A stretch of DNA of 64,000 bases from Ophiura sarsii (taxonomy: Eukaryota; Echinodermata; Ophiuroidea; Amphilepidida; Ophiuridae), in the NCBI GenBank assembly GCA_035610835.1, contig CM069457.1, positions 41,333,319-41,397,318 on the forward strand. The letters are read 5' to 3'. The notes under the pieces were generated by a model that worked only from the letters and a program-made list of their open reading frames with translations, had not been told where the DNA came from and did not search any database. The translations under genes were made by a program, and so were the position numbers. Positions 47,901-56,190 of the stretch are shown piece after piece; the first letter of the stretch is position 1; every line of letters starts with the position of its first letter.

Positions 47901-50900
47901 ATTGCGAAGGTCTTGCATCAATACTAAATGGTTTAGACATTGTCTGAACCCGACTTGATATGAACTCTTTGTTAGCCATATGGGTCAGCCCTTACCTTTC
48001 CAAACTTGCATCCATTGCGAAGGTCTTGCATCAATACTAAATGGTTTAGACATTGTCTGAACCCGACTTGATATGAACTCTTTGTTAGCCATATGGGTCA
48101 GTCCTTACCTTTCCAAACTTGCATCCATTGCGAAGGTCTTGCATCAATACTAAATGGTTTAGACATTGTCTGAACCCGACTTGATATGAACTCTTTGTTA
48201 GCCATATGGGTCAGCCCTTACCTTTCCAAACTTGCATCCATTGCGAAGGTCTTGCATCAATACTAAATGGTTTAGACATTGTCTGAACCCGACTTGATAT
48301 GAACTCTTTGTTAGCCATATGGGTCAGCCCTTACCTTTCCAAACTTGCATCCATTGCGAAGGTCTTGCATCAATACTAAATGGTTTAGACATTGTCTGAA
48401 CCCGACTTGATATGAACTCTTTGTTAGCCATATGGGTCAGCCCTTACCTTTCCAAACTTGCATCCATTGCGAAGGTCTTGCATCAATACTAAATGGTTTA
48501 GACATTGTCTGAACCCGACTTGATATGAACTCTTTGTTAGCCATATGGGTCAGCCCTTACCTTTCCAAACTTGCATCCATTGCGAAGGTCTTGCATCCTT
48601 ACTAAATGGTTTAGACATTGTCTGAACCTGACTAGCTAGGAACTCTTTGTCAGCCATATGGGTCAGCCCTTATCTTTCCAAACATGCATTCATTGCAAAA
48701 GTCCTGCATCAATACTAAATGGTTTAGACATTGTATGAACCTAACTTGATATGAACTCTTTGTCAACCATGTGGGTCAGCGCTTATCTTTCCAAACTTGC
48801 ATCCCTTGCGAAGGTTCTGCATCCATACTAAATGGTTTAGACCTTGTAGGAACCTGACTTGATATGAACTCTGTGTGAACCATGTGGGTCAGCGCTTACC
48901 TTTCCAAACTTGCATCCCTTGCGAAGGTCCTGCATCCATACTAAATGGTTTAGACATTGTAGGAACCTGACTTGATATGAACTCTGTGTGAACCATGTGG
49001 GTCAGCGCTTACCTTTCCAAACTTGCATCCCTTGCGAAGGTCCTGCATCCATACTAAATGGTTTAGACCTTGTAGGAACCTGACTTGATATGAACTCTGT
49101 GTGAACCATGTGGGTCAACCCTTACCTTTCCAAACTTGCATCCATTGCGAAGGTCCGGAATCTATACTAAATAGTTTAGACCTTGTAGGAACCTGACTTG
49201 ATATGAACTCTGTGTGAACCATGTGGGTCAGCGCTTACATTTCCAAACTTGCATCCCTTGCGAAGGTCCTGCATCCATACTAAATGGTTTAGACCTTGTA
49301 GGAACCTGACTTGATATGAACTCTGTGTGAACCATGTGGGTCAGCGCTTACCTTTCCAAACTTGCATCCCTTGTGAAAGTCCTGCATCCATACTAAATGG
49401 TTTAGACCTTTTAGGAACCTGACTTGATATGAACTCTTTGTCAACCATGTGGGTCACCCCTTACCTTTCCAAACTTGCATCCATTGCGAAGGTCCGGAAT
49501 CTATACTAAATAGTTTAGACATTGTATGAACCAGACTTGATATGAACTCTTTGTCAACCATATGGGTTAGCCCTTACCTTTCCAAACTTGCATCCATTGC
49601 GAAGGTCCTGCATCCATATTAAATGGTTTAGACATTGTATGAACCTGACTAGCAAGGAACTCTTTGTCAGCCATATGGGTCTTCACGTCACCACTCGCCA
49701 TGAAGTTGGTAGAGGCTGAGGAAGGAAACAAAAGTCAATTAATCAAAGATTCAATCAGATTTGTATTCTGAAAATGCTTATACGCACTTACCAAATTCGT
49801 TTCCATGTTTTCGCTCGAATCCCACAATTATCCAATGTGAAACGAAAATGGAACTAAAAACAATACCAGAGAGGTATGCTGATGAAGCCTTTCATATATC
49901 AGTGAGGTTCTCTACAGTGTAAGTGTACAATACAATACAGAAAGCATTAATTGTGCCATTTCCAAAAGGCTCAGAGAGCTTACAAGATAAAAACCTTAAA
50001 ATTACAACTCAAACTACAAAATGTGAGTGTAACTTGAGCATAGTACAATATATTATTTATAGTATACAAAATAGATTAGAAACAAAATACATACAGAAAA
50101 ACTGTTAAGGGAACAAATAAGTTTTATGAGCTTTTTTGAACACACTTGTAGATGATGATTGTCTAATACAGATAGGTAGCTTATTCCACTCTTTTGACGC
50201 ACCAACTGTGAAAGTTCTATCACCAGCTAGATCTCTATGATAGGGTATTGAAGACGTAGATAGTCATTAGAAGATCCGAGTGGTCTCTTTGGAACATATA
50301 ATGATAAACAATTTGACAAGTAGATTGGTCCTTGGTTATGAAGACATTGTATACACACACAGGAGTAATTTAAAGATGATCCGTTGGCGTATTGGAAACC
50401 AATGCAGTGATTTTAAAATTGGTCCAGGCGAATGTTTTCAGTCGACTTCAAAAACAAGATGTGCAAGCCCAGTTTTACAAACGTTGCAGGCGAATGATGT
50501 AAGCAGATGGTCGTGAAGAGAAGGCCATTATAATAATCGAGACGTAAGAGTATTAGTGAGAGTGTAGTCCCGGGGGCGGGGGGGGGGGCACTGACATTGG
50601 AAAAGGGTATAGGTATGTGCCGTGCTGAAGACCACTTTTTCACCCTCTGCTGCTAGCATTTTCATGCAAAATTCAAAAATCGCGACATATTGTGTTCCAA
50701 AGCCCGAATTCTTTGAAAATCTTGCGTTCTAAAACCAATTTTTTTTCTTCGTTCTTGTTAATCAAAATGGAAAATATAGGCCAGTTCTCAAGACCTAATA
50801 TTTTGAAAAAATCAGTTCCTAAGACCCTATTTTTCGTCATAAAATCCACTCAGTTCAGTTATGTAGCCCCCCTTTTTGAGACCCTGGGCGGCACACCCCT

Positions 50901-53900
50901 ACCCCCAAAAAAAGTTGAGTAATTTTTTAACTATTAACCCTAACTCAACTGAATCTCACTAAATCTCACTGCCAGAAACTATCTCCAAGCACGTGCTGCT
51001 GCATTGCCTTGATGACGTCACCTACCGCAGGCATATGTGGGCAGGAAGTTGCTGCCCGCATATGCGCTGGGAGTTTGGTAGAGGGACAGACTGGGGTGCG
51101 GATGGTCCCGCGATCGAATCTCGTGGGGGGGGGGGGGTGCTAGGTGATTTTTCGGGTCCAAAAATAGTACTTTTCCCCCCTCCCCCCCATACGCACAAAA
51201 ACATCTATAGCCATACCGGTTAGGGTTAATATGATGTAAAATGTTGACCAAAATGTGCCAACAATGTGATGAAATGTTAATTCCCCTGGCACTTTTGGGT
51301 CAACATTTTAAAAACTACAAAAGAGTCCCAGTGGAAATGTCTTTAGATAAATTTGGTGCAATTTCAGCATTTTTCACCAAAAACTGAATTTGCTACAAAT
51401 GCAGCAAATTTTGAGCGAAAAAAAGTGATTTTTTGAGCAAAAAAAAGTGATTTTTTGAGCAAAAATAAAATTTGATAAAAAAGACTCCTTTTATATACAT
51501 CATATAAATAGTTCAAGAGTTACAGCGCTTGATACATTTCATGTTGTGAGGGTTGACAGCCCCCTTAACCCCCGATTGGGGGGGGGGGGGGGGGGGGTGA
51601 ATGACCTCTTCAAATGAAATTTTCACAAATGTTCACCTTTCATATTGGGACTTTTTGAAAGCTCTGGGATGAAATCAGACCCCAACTTTTGGACCTGTAG
51701 CTCTAGTAGAGCTCTACGGCAAAAATATTTGTCATCCACTAAAATTTATTTTCACCCCCACCCCCCATTTTTTGTATTCTTTGCATGCTCGGCTGAAAAA
51801 AGACCCTCAGCTGTTTGGGCCTTAATGCTACACCTGATCAGGCATCCTATAATCTTTACATTTCAACAAAGATGTTTCTATTTTAGGTATTTCTGGTTAA
51901 ACTTTTTGAAAACTTTACCTCTGATTTTTTGTATTGAAACTTCCTCATCACTTGTCACTTCATTGTCTTCAGAAATGTCTCCCTTACGAGGTGCCTTTTG
52001 CTTTTTGCTGGCAGAGGTTGGAACTGAGTCACTGGACTTCCTTTTAGCACCTATATTGGAATTAGTGTTTAAAAATGATATCATTTATCCAAATTAGAGT
52101 TATAGTTTTGGACTGATTTCATCAAGGATTCATGAAAAATAGTTATTAAATTATGCATATTAAAGTGATTAATAGGTTTTTAGACTTTTCAGGACTCAGG
52201 TAGAGTTGGCCGATCAGGCGTGTTTGGATTTTTTTATTTGTGGCATTTTTATAAATTTCAGGTGGCTAAGCTCTGTAACAAGTAATGGCTACAAATGAGG
52301 TATCATTGGAAAGAGGAACACATCAGATTTTTCATTGATATGAAACACAATATGAATATATCACATATCTTAAATTTTGCGATTGAACAAAATGTCCAAA
52401 CTTTTTTTGAGCAGATTATTTACGAACCTTTTGATTTTGGCTTGTTTTCTCTGTAGTCTGCTTGTTTGGATCCATGATGGTAACGTGGCACTTTGTCGTC
52501 GTCTGCTGATAATGATGATGTACCTCTTAATTTTTGCTGTTTACCCTAGAAGAAAAATCACAACAGCCACAGATGAGAAAAATATGCGACCATTGTTATC
52601 ACAACAAACAGGACATGTTGTTGGCAAACACAGTTTGGAGATAGATGCCAAAATATTTAAGTGAAATATAAAGAAAAAAATTGAAAAAAAATTATGCTTC
52701 TTCAAATCATATCTAATGATTACAAAGTCTGATTATCTTCAACATGGTATCATTTCAAAGCTTAAAATGTACTCTTTCTAAAGTCATACCAATAACTCAT
52801 ATTTGACTCAGGCCTCCAACTTGTTCATTTGGGAAACACTTATGGCAGACTCTTAAAAAACCCTTTTCAGCCACATTATTGTCATCCAAACACACATTTT
52901 TTTTAAAAATGTTACCAAAAGGCATGAACATTTTGAGTCGTTTTTTTGTGCCTTCTACAGGGTCAGCTTAATTGAAGCAATTTGAATTTCTAAACCCCCA
53001 GTATGGCGGCCATATAGGAATTGGCCAATATGGCTGTCCCAATAGGCTCCAATTTTGACGTCCATCAAAAATCAAAAGAGTATGGTATGAGCAACATAAA
53101 TAGGCCAAATTTGGTGCTTTTAGAAGAATGTGAACCAAACCTCCCCTGTGATGCCCTTAGCCCCCCAACTTGGTATGAAACTGTTGGAGAAAAATAAACT
53201 GTTGCCAGGAAGTTATCTGTTTCCAACCTGACTGATACAAATTAGGTGGAGCCAAACAGTGATTTTAGTTACCTTTCGCTGTGGCGATCCTTTGTGCTTG
53301 CTTCTGAGTTGACTGTTCACTTCATCCGCTGTATGGGATGATTTTGGATCATCATCATCATCATCATCATCATCATCTTCATCATCATCATCTTCATCTT
53401 CATCTTTGTCACTCATGTCATCAAAACGGCTGCCTCTAGGAAACCTCGTCGGTGTCGAGACGAGTCTATTGCTGCAATCTGGGGACATAAATTTGTCGAT
53501 GGTTGCAGTTGACAAAGACGAGGTTTGTCTAGACTTATCGCCGCCTCTCTTACGACTGGTACTCGACTCTCTAGCTTTGCTTGATTTTCTTGATACTGCG
53601 ACATTTTTCCGCTTCCTAACAGTTCTATTCGGCGAATCTTCTTCACCTGCAGATGACATAGCGCTTTCTACATTTCTATTTCTTTCCATTCTTTGCGAAT
53701 TCTGTGACTTTATTCTGTTTGTCTCAGCGCCATCGCTTGACCCAGATTGACCGTTGACCCCAGACAACCTGCCATGGCCATCGCTATCAACAGTGCTGCT
53801 TCCCAAATCCAGATTTTCCAGGTGTGAAGGTGAGCCAGTAATTTTACTGATGTTCCCCGGTGACATGTAGCTTTCTATTCTACTTTTGCTCGGTGTAGAG

Positions 53901-53962
53901 GTCTTTTGCTTTGCACGTCGTCTTGACGATCCTGGTCTTGCTTTGTGCTTAACTGGCGCCAT
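26784..53962 (-). CDS. Eleven-exon gene for a basic/acidic coiled-coil protein (592 aa), function unknown
   Basis: This is the join of exons 1 (53962) to 11 (stop at 26784). All junctions are GT-AG and all phases agree, for 1779 nt in total. The start is ATG at 53960-53962 with A at -3 and G at +4, and an in-frame stop lies just upstream. Residues 1-230 are basic and Ser-rich, with clusters SRRRAKQK (13-20) and VRKRKN (115-120). A repeated (I)xx(Y/F)MSP motif occurs at 28-35 and 154-161, and a nearly pure Asp/Glu tract at about 185-205. Residues 231-360 continue as a Lys/Ser-rich linker. From about 375 onward the chain becomes helical, with heptad-like stretches in exons 8-10. The composition suggests a nuclear, chromatin- or chromosome-associated scaffold (inference). 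I do not recognise the family. Three exons show tandem duplication (exons 4, 7 and 11). Confidence 0.8.
28017..28330. mobile_element. hAT-like MITE (CAGGGTTGTAGCTA ends)
   Basis: The inverted ends cagggttgtagcta and tagctacaaccctg are flanked by the exact 8 bp duplication attgtgcc (28009-28016 and 28331-28338). It lies in intron 10, 45 bp beyond the exon 10 donor. Confidence 0.94.
28375..28468 (-). CDS. Exon 10 of the long gene
   Basis: The acceptor is tatttcgtttag and the donor is tcacttg then gtaaga. The exon is 94 nt (phase 0 in, phase 1 out), encoding ELHDQLKEIDSNLNSC then TDTEFKEELDRTKSL, a charged helix. Confidence 0.84.
29188..29245. repeat. Three tandem copies of a ~23 bp unit
   Basis: The unit ctttggagggaatttttagg is repeated with minor variation in intron 10. 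Confidence 0.85.
29729..30221 (+). repeat. 493 bp direct repeat, copy 1
   Basis: It runs from agattccacgcc to ggtgtgaattct and appears identical in length and sequence to 31576-32068. The ends are short imperfect inverted repeats (agattccac and gtgtgaattct), so it may be a small transposon of its own. Confidence 0.85.
30596..30613 (-). CDS. Candidate 18 nt microexon between exons 9 and 10
   Basis: A pyrimidine-rich acceptor (tttccaccaactctcag) and a consensus donor (gtgagt) bound attgaccttgtttgcaag, which encodes IDLVCK. It is phase 0 at both ends and so would fit exactly between exons 9 and 10, extending the coiled coil. It lies inside a stretch bounded by transposon ends (29387-32570), so it may be an exonised transposon fragment or a chance match. 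Confidence 0.35.
30635..30708. repeat. 37 bp perfect tandem duplication
   Basis: The block attaagattaaggtggtgtc followed by ttttttatgttgaaatc occurs twice in a row, just upstream (in transcription) of the candidate microexon acceptor. Confidence 0.9.
31576..32068 (+). repeat. 493 bp direct repeat, copy 2
   Basis: This is the second copy, at an offset of 1847 bp. High identity implies a recent duplication. The ends are not TG...CA, so a pair of retroviral-type LTRs is unlikely. Confidence 0.85.
32918..33422. mobile_element. Foldback element with AAACTGCTC ends
   Basis: The left end aaactgctctaaaaaagttc is mirrored by gaactttttttgagcagttt. The inner arms also match (caatcccttgttcc and the complement of ggagcaagggattg). 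It lies in intron 9, 69 bp beyond the exon 9 donor. Single ends of the same family occur at 37859 and 52405. Confidence 0.75.
33491..33517 (-). CDS. Exon 9 of the long gene (27 nt microexon)
   Basis: The acceptor is cattttagag and the donor is gatctt then gtgagt. The exon is phase 0 at both ends and encodes HYESFEKDL. Using the AG two bases upstream would shift the frame and create a stop in exon 10, so the second AG is preferred. Confidence 0.65.
34384..34462 (-). CDS. Exon 8 of the long gene
   Basis: The acceptor is atattgtag and the donor is atgcag then gtatgt. The exon is 79 nt (phase 2 in, phase 0 out), encoding YAEVRARLSTISQQLAVKEA then EHRHMQ. The pattern of Val, Leu and Ile fits a coiled coil. 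Confidence 0.82.
35011..35097 (-). CDS. Exon 7, downstream duplicate copy (7b)
   Basis: This 87 nt copy has the same donor (gtaagt) and the same ccatttatcag acceptor core, but the sequence upstream of the acceptor differs and is less pyrimidine-rich. The one difference seen is a synonymous Ala codon (gct/gcc). Because both copies are symmetric phase 2, transcripts could use either one or both without a frame change. Confidence 0.65.
35316..35402 (-). CDS. Exon 7, upstream copy (7a in transcript order)
   Basis: The acceptor is ctgttccatttatcag and the donor is caacag then gtaagt. The exon is 87 nt with phase 2 at both ends, encoding ILEHYPCEWPAAGNGDGS then TSEQMDQLSN. Only this phase avoids stops. 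A second copy lies about 305 bp downstream in the transcript. Confidence 0.82.
36517..36765. mobile_element. TTAA MITE of the CACTTTCCACGCGG family
   Basis: The left end is cactttccatgcggctatt after ataa (a mutated TTAA). The right end is cgtctgcagacgaccaccgc, gtggaaagtg and TTAA (36762-36765). Confidence 0.8.
36762..37166. mobile_element. TTAA MITE with GGGGGCTGTA ends
   Basis: TTAA then gggggctgtaaaccttcagc is mirrored by gctgaaggtgtacagccccc then TTAA. It shares its left TTAA with the preceding MITE. A second copy begins at 38199, and a right-end fragment occurs near 51545. Confidence 0.8.
37214..37379 (-). CDS. Exon 6 of the long gene
   Basis: The acceptor is tatattcag and the donor is ggatga then gtaagt. 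The exon is 166 nt (phase 1 in, phase 2 out). It encodes a predicted helix with LGRSLSRHNQRKVLIKLDEI followed by a basic Gly-rich segment and GASLDE. Confidence 0.82.
38276..39362. mobile_element. Tc1/mariner-like element with decayed transposase
   Basis: The inverted ends acagggtgtcccaaaagtct and agacttttgggacaccctgt are flanked by TA. The length is 1.09 kb. The minus strand retains the N-terminal helix-turn-helix part of a transposase (38820-39074 and about 38640-38820). No catalytic DDE region is left. Confidence 0.82.
38640..39074 (-). pseudogene. Transposase remnant, DNA-binding region
   Basis: The frame has VQLTQQKFKKHFKVKRAPGR followed by a TGTVHD segment, in the pattern of the helix-turn-helix region of IS630/Tc1-mariner transposases (DUF4817-type). 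After a stop and frame change, the segment containing RRLSAENKIKRSTVHRIMR fits the next helix-turn-helix region. Stops and shifts disrupt it and the catalytic half is absent. Confidence 0.6.
39513..39582. mobile_element. ~70 bp mini-MITE with CCGTAAAACG ends
   Basis: The ends ccgtaaaacg and cgttttacgg sit between TA dinucleotides, and the block is absent from the matching place of the 36762 MITE (tcatactag). The interior is repetitive (attcaccccc and attcaccccg). Confidence 0.65.
40081..40158 (-). CDS. Exon 5 of the long gene
   Basis: The acceptor is tattatacag and the donor is gcaaagt then gtaagtt. The exon is 78 nt, symmetric phase 1. It encodes ARESYVFEDDESDELPERV then IHKATAK, an acidic patch leading into a helix. 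Confidence 0.8.
40661..41097. mobile_element. CCCGGG-ended MITE family 2, complete copy
   Basis: It begins cccggg with about 30 G and ends with about 30 C then ggg. The exact 8 bp duplication cttctcga flanks it (40653-40660 and 41098-41105). The interior has gggtctcaaaaagggggg and aactgatttttt. A partial copy in the other orientation lies at 50569-50923. Confidence 0.9.
41284..41535. mobile_element. TTAA MITE of the CACTTTCCACGCGG family, compact copy
   Basis: TTAA then cgctttccacgcggctatt opens the element. The right end has gtcgtctgcagacgcctgcc, acgtggaaagtg and TTAA (41532-41535). It is 252 bp long, like 25157-25407. Confidence 0.85.
41536..42426. other. Intronic sequence, nothing recognised
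   Basis: Open frames on both strands here have no splice context that fits phase 1 between exons 4 and 5 with confidence. Confidence 0.35.
42427..49577 (-). repeat. Exon-derived 113 bp tandem array, ~63 copies, each with a 5' splice site
   Basis: Contiguous units of 113 bp, with a few of 87 bp, run without spacers. On the minus strand a unit is 97 bp matching the end of exon 4 (MxDKEF..., SKPFSMDAGPSQWMQVWK) followed by gtaagggctgatccat. Two subtypes alternate, FLASQVHT and FISSLVQT. Homogeneous sub-blocks (about 47870-48590 and 48780-49440) show local amplification. Almost every copy keeps the GTAAGG donor, but none has the pyrimidine-rich acceptor of exon 4. In the 113 bp units the frame runs into TGA just after the donor. 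The 87 bp units lack this and stay open. Confidence 0.93.
49578..49715 (-). CDS. Exon 4 of the long gene, source unit of the 113 bp array
   Basis: A strong acceptor (ttttgtttccttcctcag) and a consensus donor (ggaaag then gtaaggg) bound 138 nt, symmetric phase 1. It encodes 46 residues starting STNFMASGDV and ending PSQWMQVWK. The first 41 nt are unique. The last 97 nt plus 16 intronic bases are the unit of the tandem array that continues downstream in the transcription direction. It is the only unit preceded by a good polypyrimidine tract and AG. Confidence 0.85.
49716..50568. other. Intron 3 sequence, nothing recognised
   Basis: AT-rich. No transposon ends were found. Confidence 0.35.
50569..50923. 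mobile_element. CCCGGG-ended MITE family 2, one-ended copy
   Basis: It is the reverse complement of much of 40661-41097: ggcactgacattggaaaagg and caccctctgctgctagc at the left, cacccctaccccc and aaaaaagttgag at the right. The poly-G terminus remains only on the left. Confidence 0.8.
51545..51600. mobile_element. Right-end fragment of the GGGGGCTGT MITE plus G run
   Basis: The word ggttgacagcccccttaa matches the right terminus of 36762-37166 and ends in TTAA. A run of 19 G follows. The left end was not found. Confidence 0.5.
51919..52050 (-). CDS. Exon 3 of the long gene
   Basis: The acceptor is ccaatatag and the donor is atcagag then gtaaag. The exon is 132 nt, symmetric phase 1. It begins AKRKSSDS and ends EEVSIQKIR, basic then acidic. 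The frame is open across the exon in the predicted phase only. Confidence 0.85.
52428..52545 (-). CDS. Exon 2 of the long gene
   Basis: The acceptor ends ccttctag or similar before ggtaaacagc. The donor is aaaag then gttcgt. The exon is 118 nt (phase 0 in, phase 1 out) and encodes a Lys/Asp/Ser-rich linker starting GKQQKLRG and ending KPKSK. It is preceded on the genome by a copy of the gcagttt/ttttttgagcag element end at about 52405. Confidence 0.8.
53273..53962 (-). CDS. Exon 1 of the long gene (residues 1-230)
   Basis: The coding part is 690 nt and ends ...GSPQRK before the donor gtaact (phase 0). It encodes the basic Ser-rich N-terminus, the two MSP motifs (RIESYMSP and TIDKFMSP, loosely like PCNA-binding boxes but with Met in place of an aromatic) and the Asp/Glu tract coded by repeated gat/atc triplets. 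Reading past the donor meets a stop soon after a hydrophobic stretch, which supports splicing here. Confidence 0.85.
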
Positions 53963-54232
53963 GATACAAATTGTACTTCAGATGCCAAATGAGACCTGTT
54001 AAATGGTCACAAAAAATAGAAGGGAATTACTGTAAAGCATTTTAATTTTGCGTGCATTTTAATTTCATGAATTTTGCAAAATTTGTATGCATGCAAAAAT
54101 GTGTTCCACGATTGCCAGCCAGTAAAGAACTTTGCCATCACAAAATTTTCATGATGGGAAAATGACCACCAGAGCCAACTTTATCTCTTAATATTTTCAG
54201 AATGACCACTATAATAGTGACTATAAATATTG

Positions 54233-54596
54233 TTAAAGGTAGATGACCCGATCACATTCCGATTTTCAACTTGAAGTTTTCTATTCTACATGAAAGGTCA
54301 TCCTTAAAAAAGTCGTGTTCCAAAGTTTGAGTTGCATAGCTCTAATGGTTCTTATTTTAGACCCACAAGATGCTGTGAACTGTACCCATTGAGTTGTACA
54401 CAAACTATATCGGTGGTTACCACCATTCGCGGTAATTCGACGTTATTTCATCGATTTCTTCGTAATTATACCGATCTAGGCCGTCAAATTTCAGTATGAT
54501 GATGAGAAAAATACGAGCTTTCATATGATATGAAAATCTCCGTATGTTTGAAATAATTCTGTGTTACGAAAATGTGATCGGGTCATCTACCTTTAA
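54233..54596. mobile_element. TTAA MITE family A, complete copy
   Basis: TTAAAGGTAGATGACCCGAT is mirrored by atcgggtcatctacctttaa, with TTAA at both ends. It lies about 270 bp upstream of the long gene's start codon, so it may sit in the promoter region. Confidence 0.88.
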
Positions 54597-54910
54597 TTTG
54601 CGATGAATGTTATGCTATGTTTCATGCTTTACAGTATTTGGACTTCATGAAAGAATTTACTAAAATAATCACTAGGAAACTTTGAAAGGATGGTACCCAT
54701 GGATTTATTCAAATGAATAAGCCAATGCCATTAGGACGGCCATAAATACTGCATTACCCATTTTTAGAAACACATTTTGGTAAATGCACTTATCAATTGC
54801 AAGCCCGGGACTAGCGGGGACTTGGGCCGCGACGTACAAATTGCCAATGTGACGTCCCCGCTACATTCGTGTACGGTACCCGCAGGGCAGGGCACCATTT
54901 TTTATACGTC

Positions 54911-55098
54911 CAGCCCTCAAATTAAGAAATGGAAAGGGCAAGGCAATTTCAGGCAATTTGAAAGGGGCACCAACTTCCACCAAGGCAATTATGTACTTTT
55001 CAATGGAGTAAAAACAGCCAGAAGTTGAGGGCATCGAGGCAACTAGGTGGGGCACCGATGGCAATTGCCTTCGGTGCCTTCGGTTAATTTGAGGGCTG
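54911..55098. mobile_element. hAT-like MITE, 188 bp (CAGCCCTCAAATTAA ends)
   Basis: The inverted ends cagccctcaaattaa and ttaatttgagggctg are flanked by the exact 8 bp duplication tatacgtc (54903-54910 and 55099-55106). Confidence 0.94.
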
Positions 55099-56190
55099 TA
55101 TACGTCCCCGCATACGCCTTGGCTACAGTCCCGGCCACCAATAGCCAGGACATAGTGTGTCTGGAAGAATCAAGTCTTATGCCTTAAGATTAACCAGTGT
55201 TATCATCTGTACTCGTTTGAACATAATCCTCTTGTGCTAACTCACAATAGCCGCCAGGTTATACTTCCCTGGCTCATTTTTGCAATGATGTACGTCCCCG
55301 CTACGTCCCGGCTAGCTGGGGCACACTTTGTACGTCCCGGTAGGCCTACATTCATTCATAAAAGGTTTATTAAAAACTGTTCTTGCAGCAAATACAAAGT
55401 AGCTGAATTACAACAATTTTACAATTTTTCACATAAAAATATAATCATTAAAGGAAACATAAAATCTATTAAAATTAATTACATGAACCCAATCTTCACA
55501 CTCACCGAATACCACTGAACAACCCACACTCAAAAACATCCACACACACACATCCAACACACGCACTCCTACCATTCAGATTAGGATCGATCATTCATAT
55601 ATAACTGGTTTATTAACACTGATATTATAGTTATAATATAAAAGACCATTAGATTATAAAATATTGCACATAGAATTAAAACATCAAAAAATTGAAAACC
55701 CCGAGCCCGCACACATCAAACAGTCATGCAAACTCCACTTAAACTTCAAAACTTACTTAACGAAACACAACCCTCACAAATAATCATTACATTTACACCC
55801 TCATTTAACTCATAAACACACACCGCAACCCCCCCACCCCCACCACACCGCCCTCCCCAACCTCAAAACTAACTGAACAAAACACTACCCTCACAAATAA
55901 TCAATACATTTACACCCTCTTTTAACTTAAGGACACACAACGCAACCCCCCCCCCCCCCCCCCCACACCACACACACACACAGAAAAATTGCACAATAAG
56001 ACACATAAGATGCATTTAAGTCACAGGAGATTTGAAAGTGGAATTTCATTGATCATTGAACAATTTGGTCATGTACAGCAGTGGACTGTTCTGGTAGCGA
56101 ACAGTCCTAAATTTTGGCAGGGCAAGTTTGTCTGAGTTTCGTAACTCTCTACCATGAGTACCTGATTTGTGATTGGCTATGAACCGTAAT
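55099..56190. other. Intergenic, low-complexity CA/CCC-rich
   Basis: Repeated words caaccc, acacaca and ccctcacaaataatca with poly-C near 55948. A direct repeat (actacc/aacctcacaaataatcattac and tttacaccctc) recurs at about 55775 and 55885. No gene is supported. Confidence 0.4.

Noticed and set aside
42427..49715. Resemblance to a CRISPR array
   Set aside because: Units are contiguous 113 bp repeats without unique spacers, derived from an exon of an intron-containing gene.
50993..51251. Overlapping frames on both strands near 51.1 kb
   Set aside because: They cross poly-G/poly-C runs, have no splice context in phase with the long gene and no recognisable motif.
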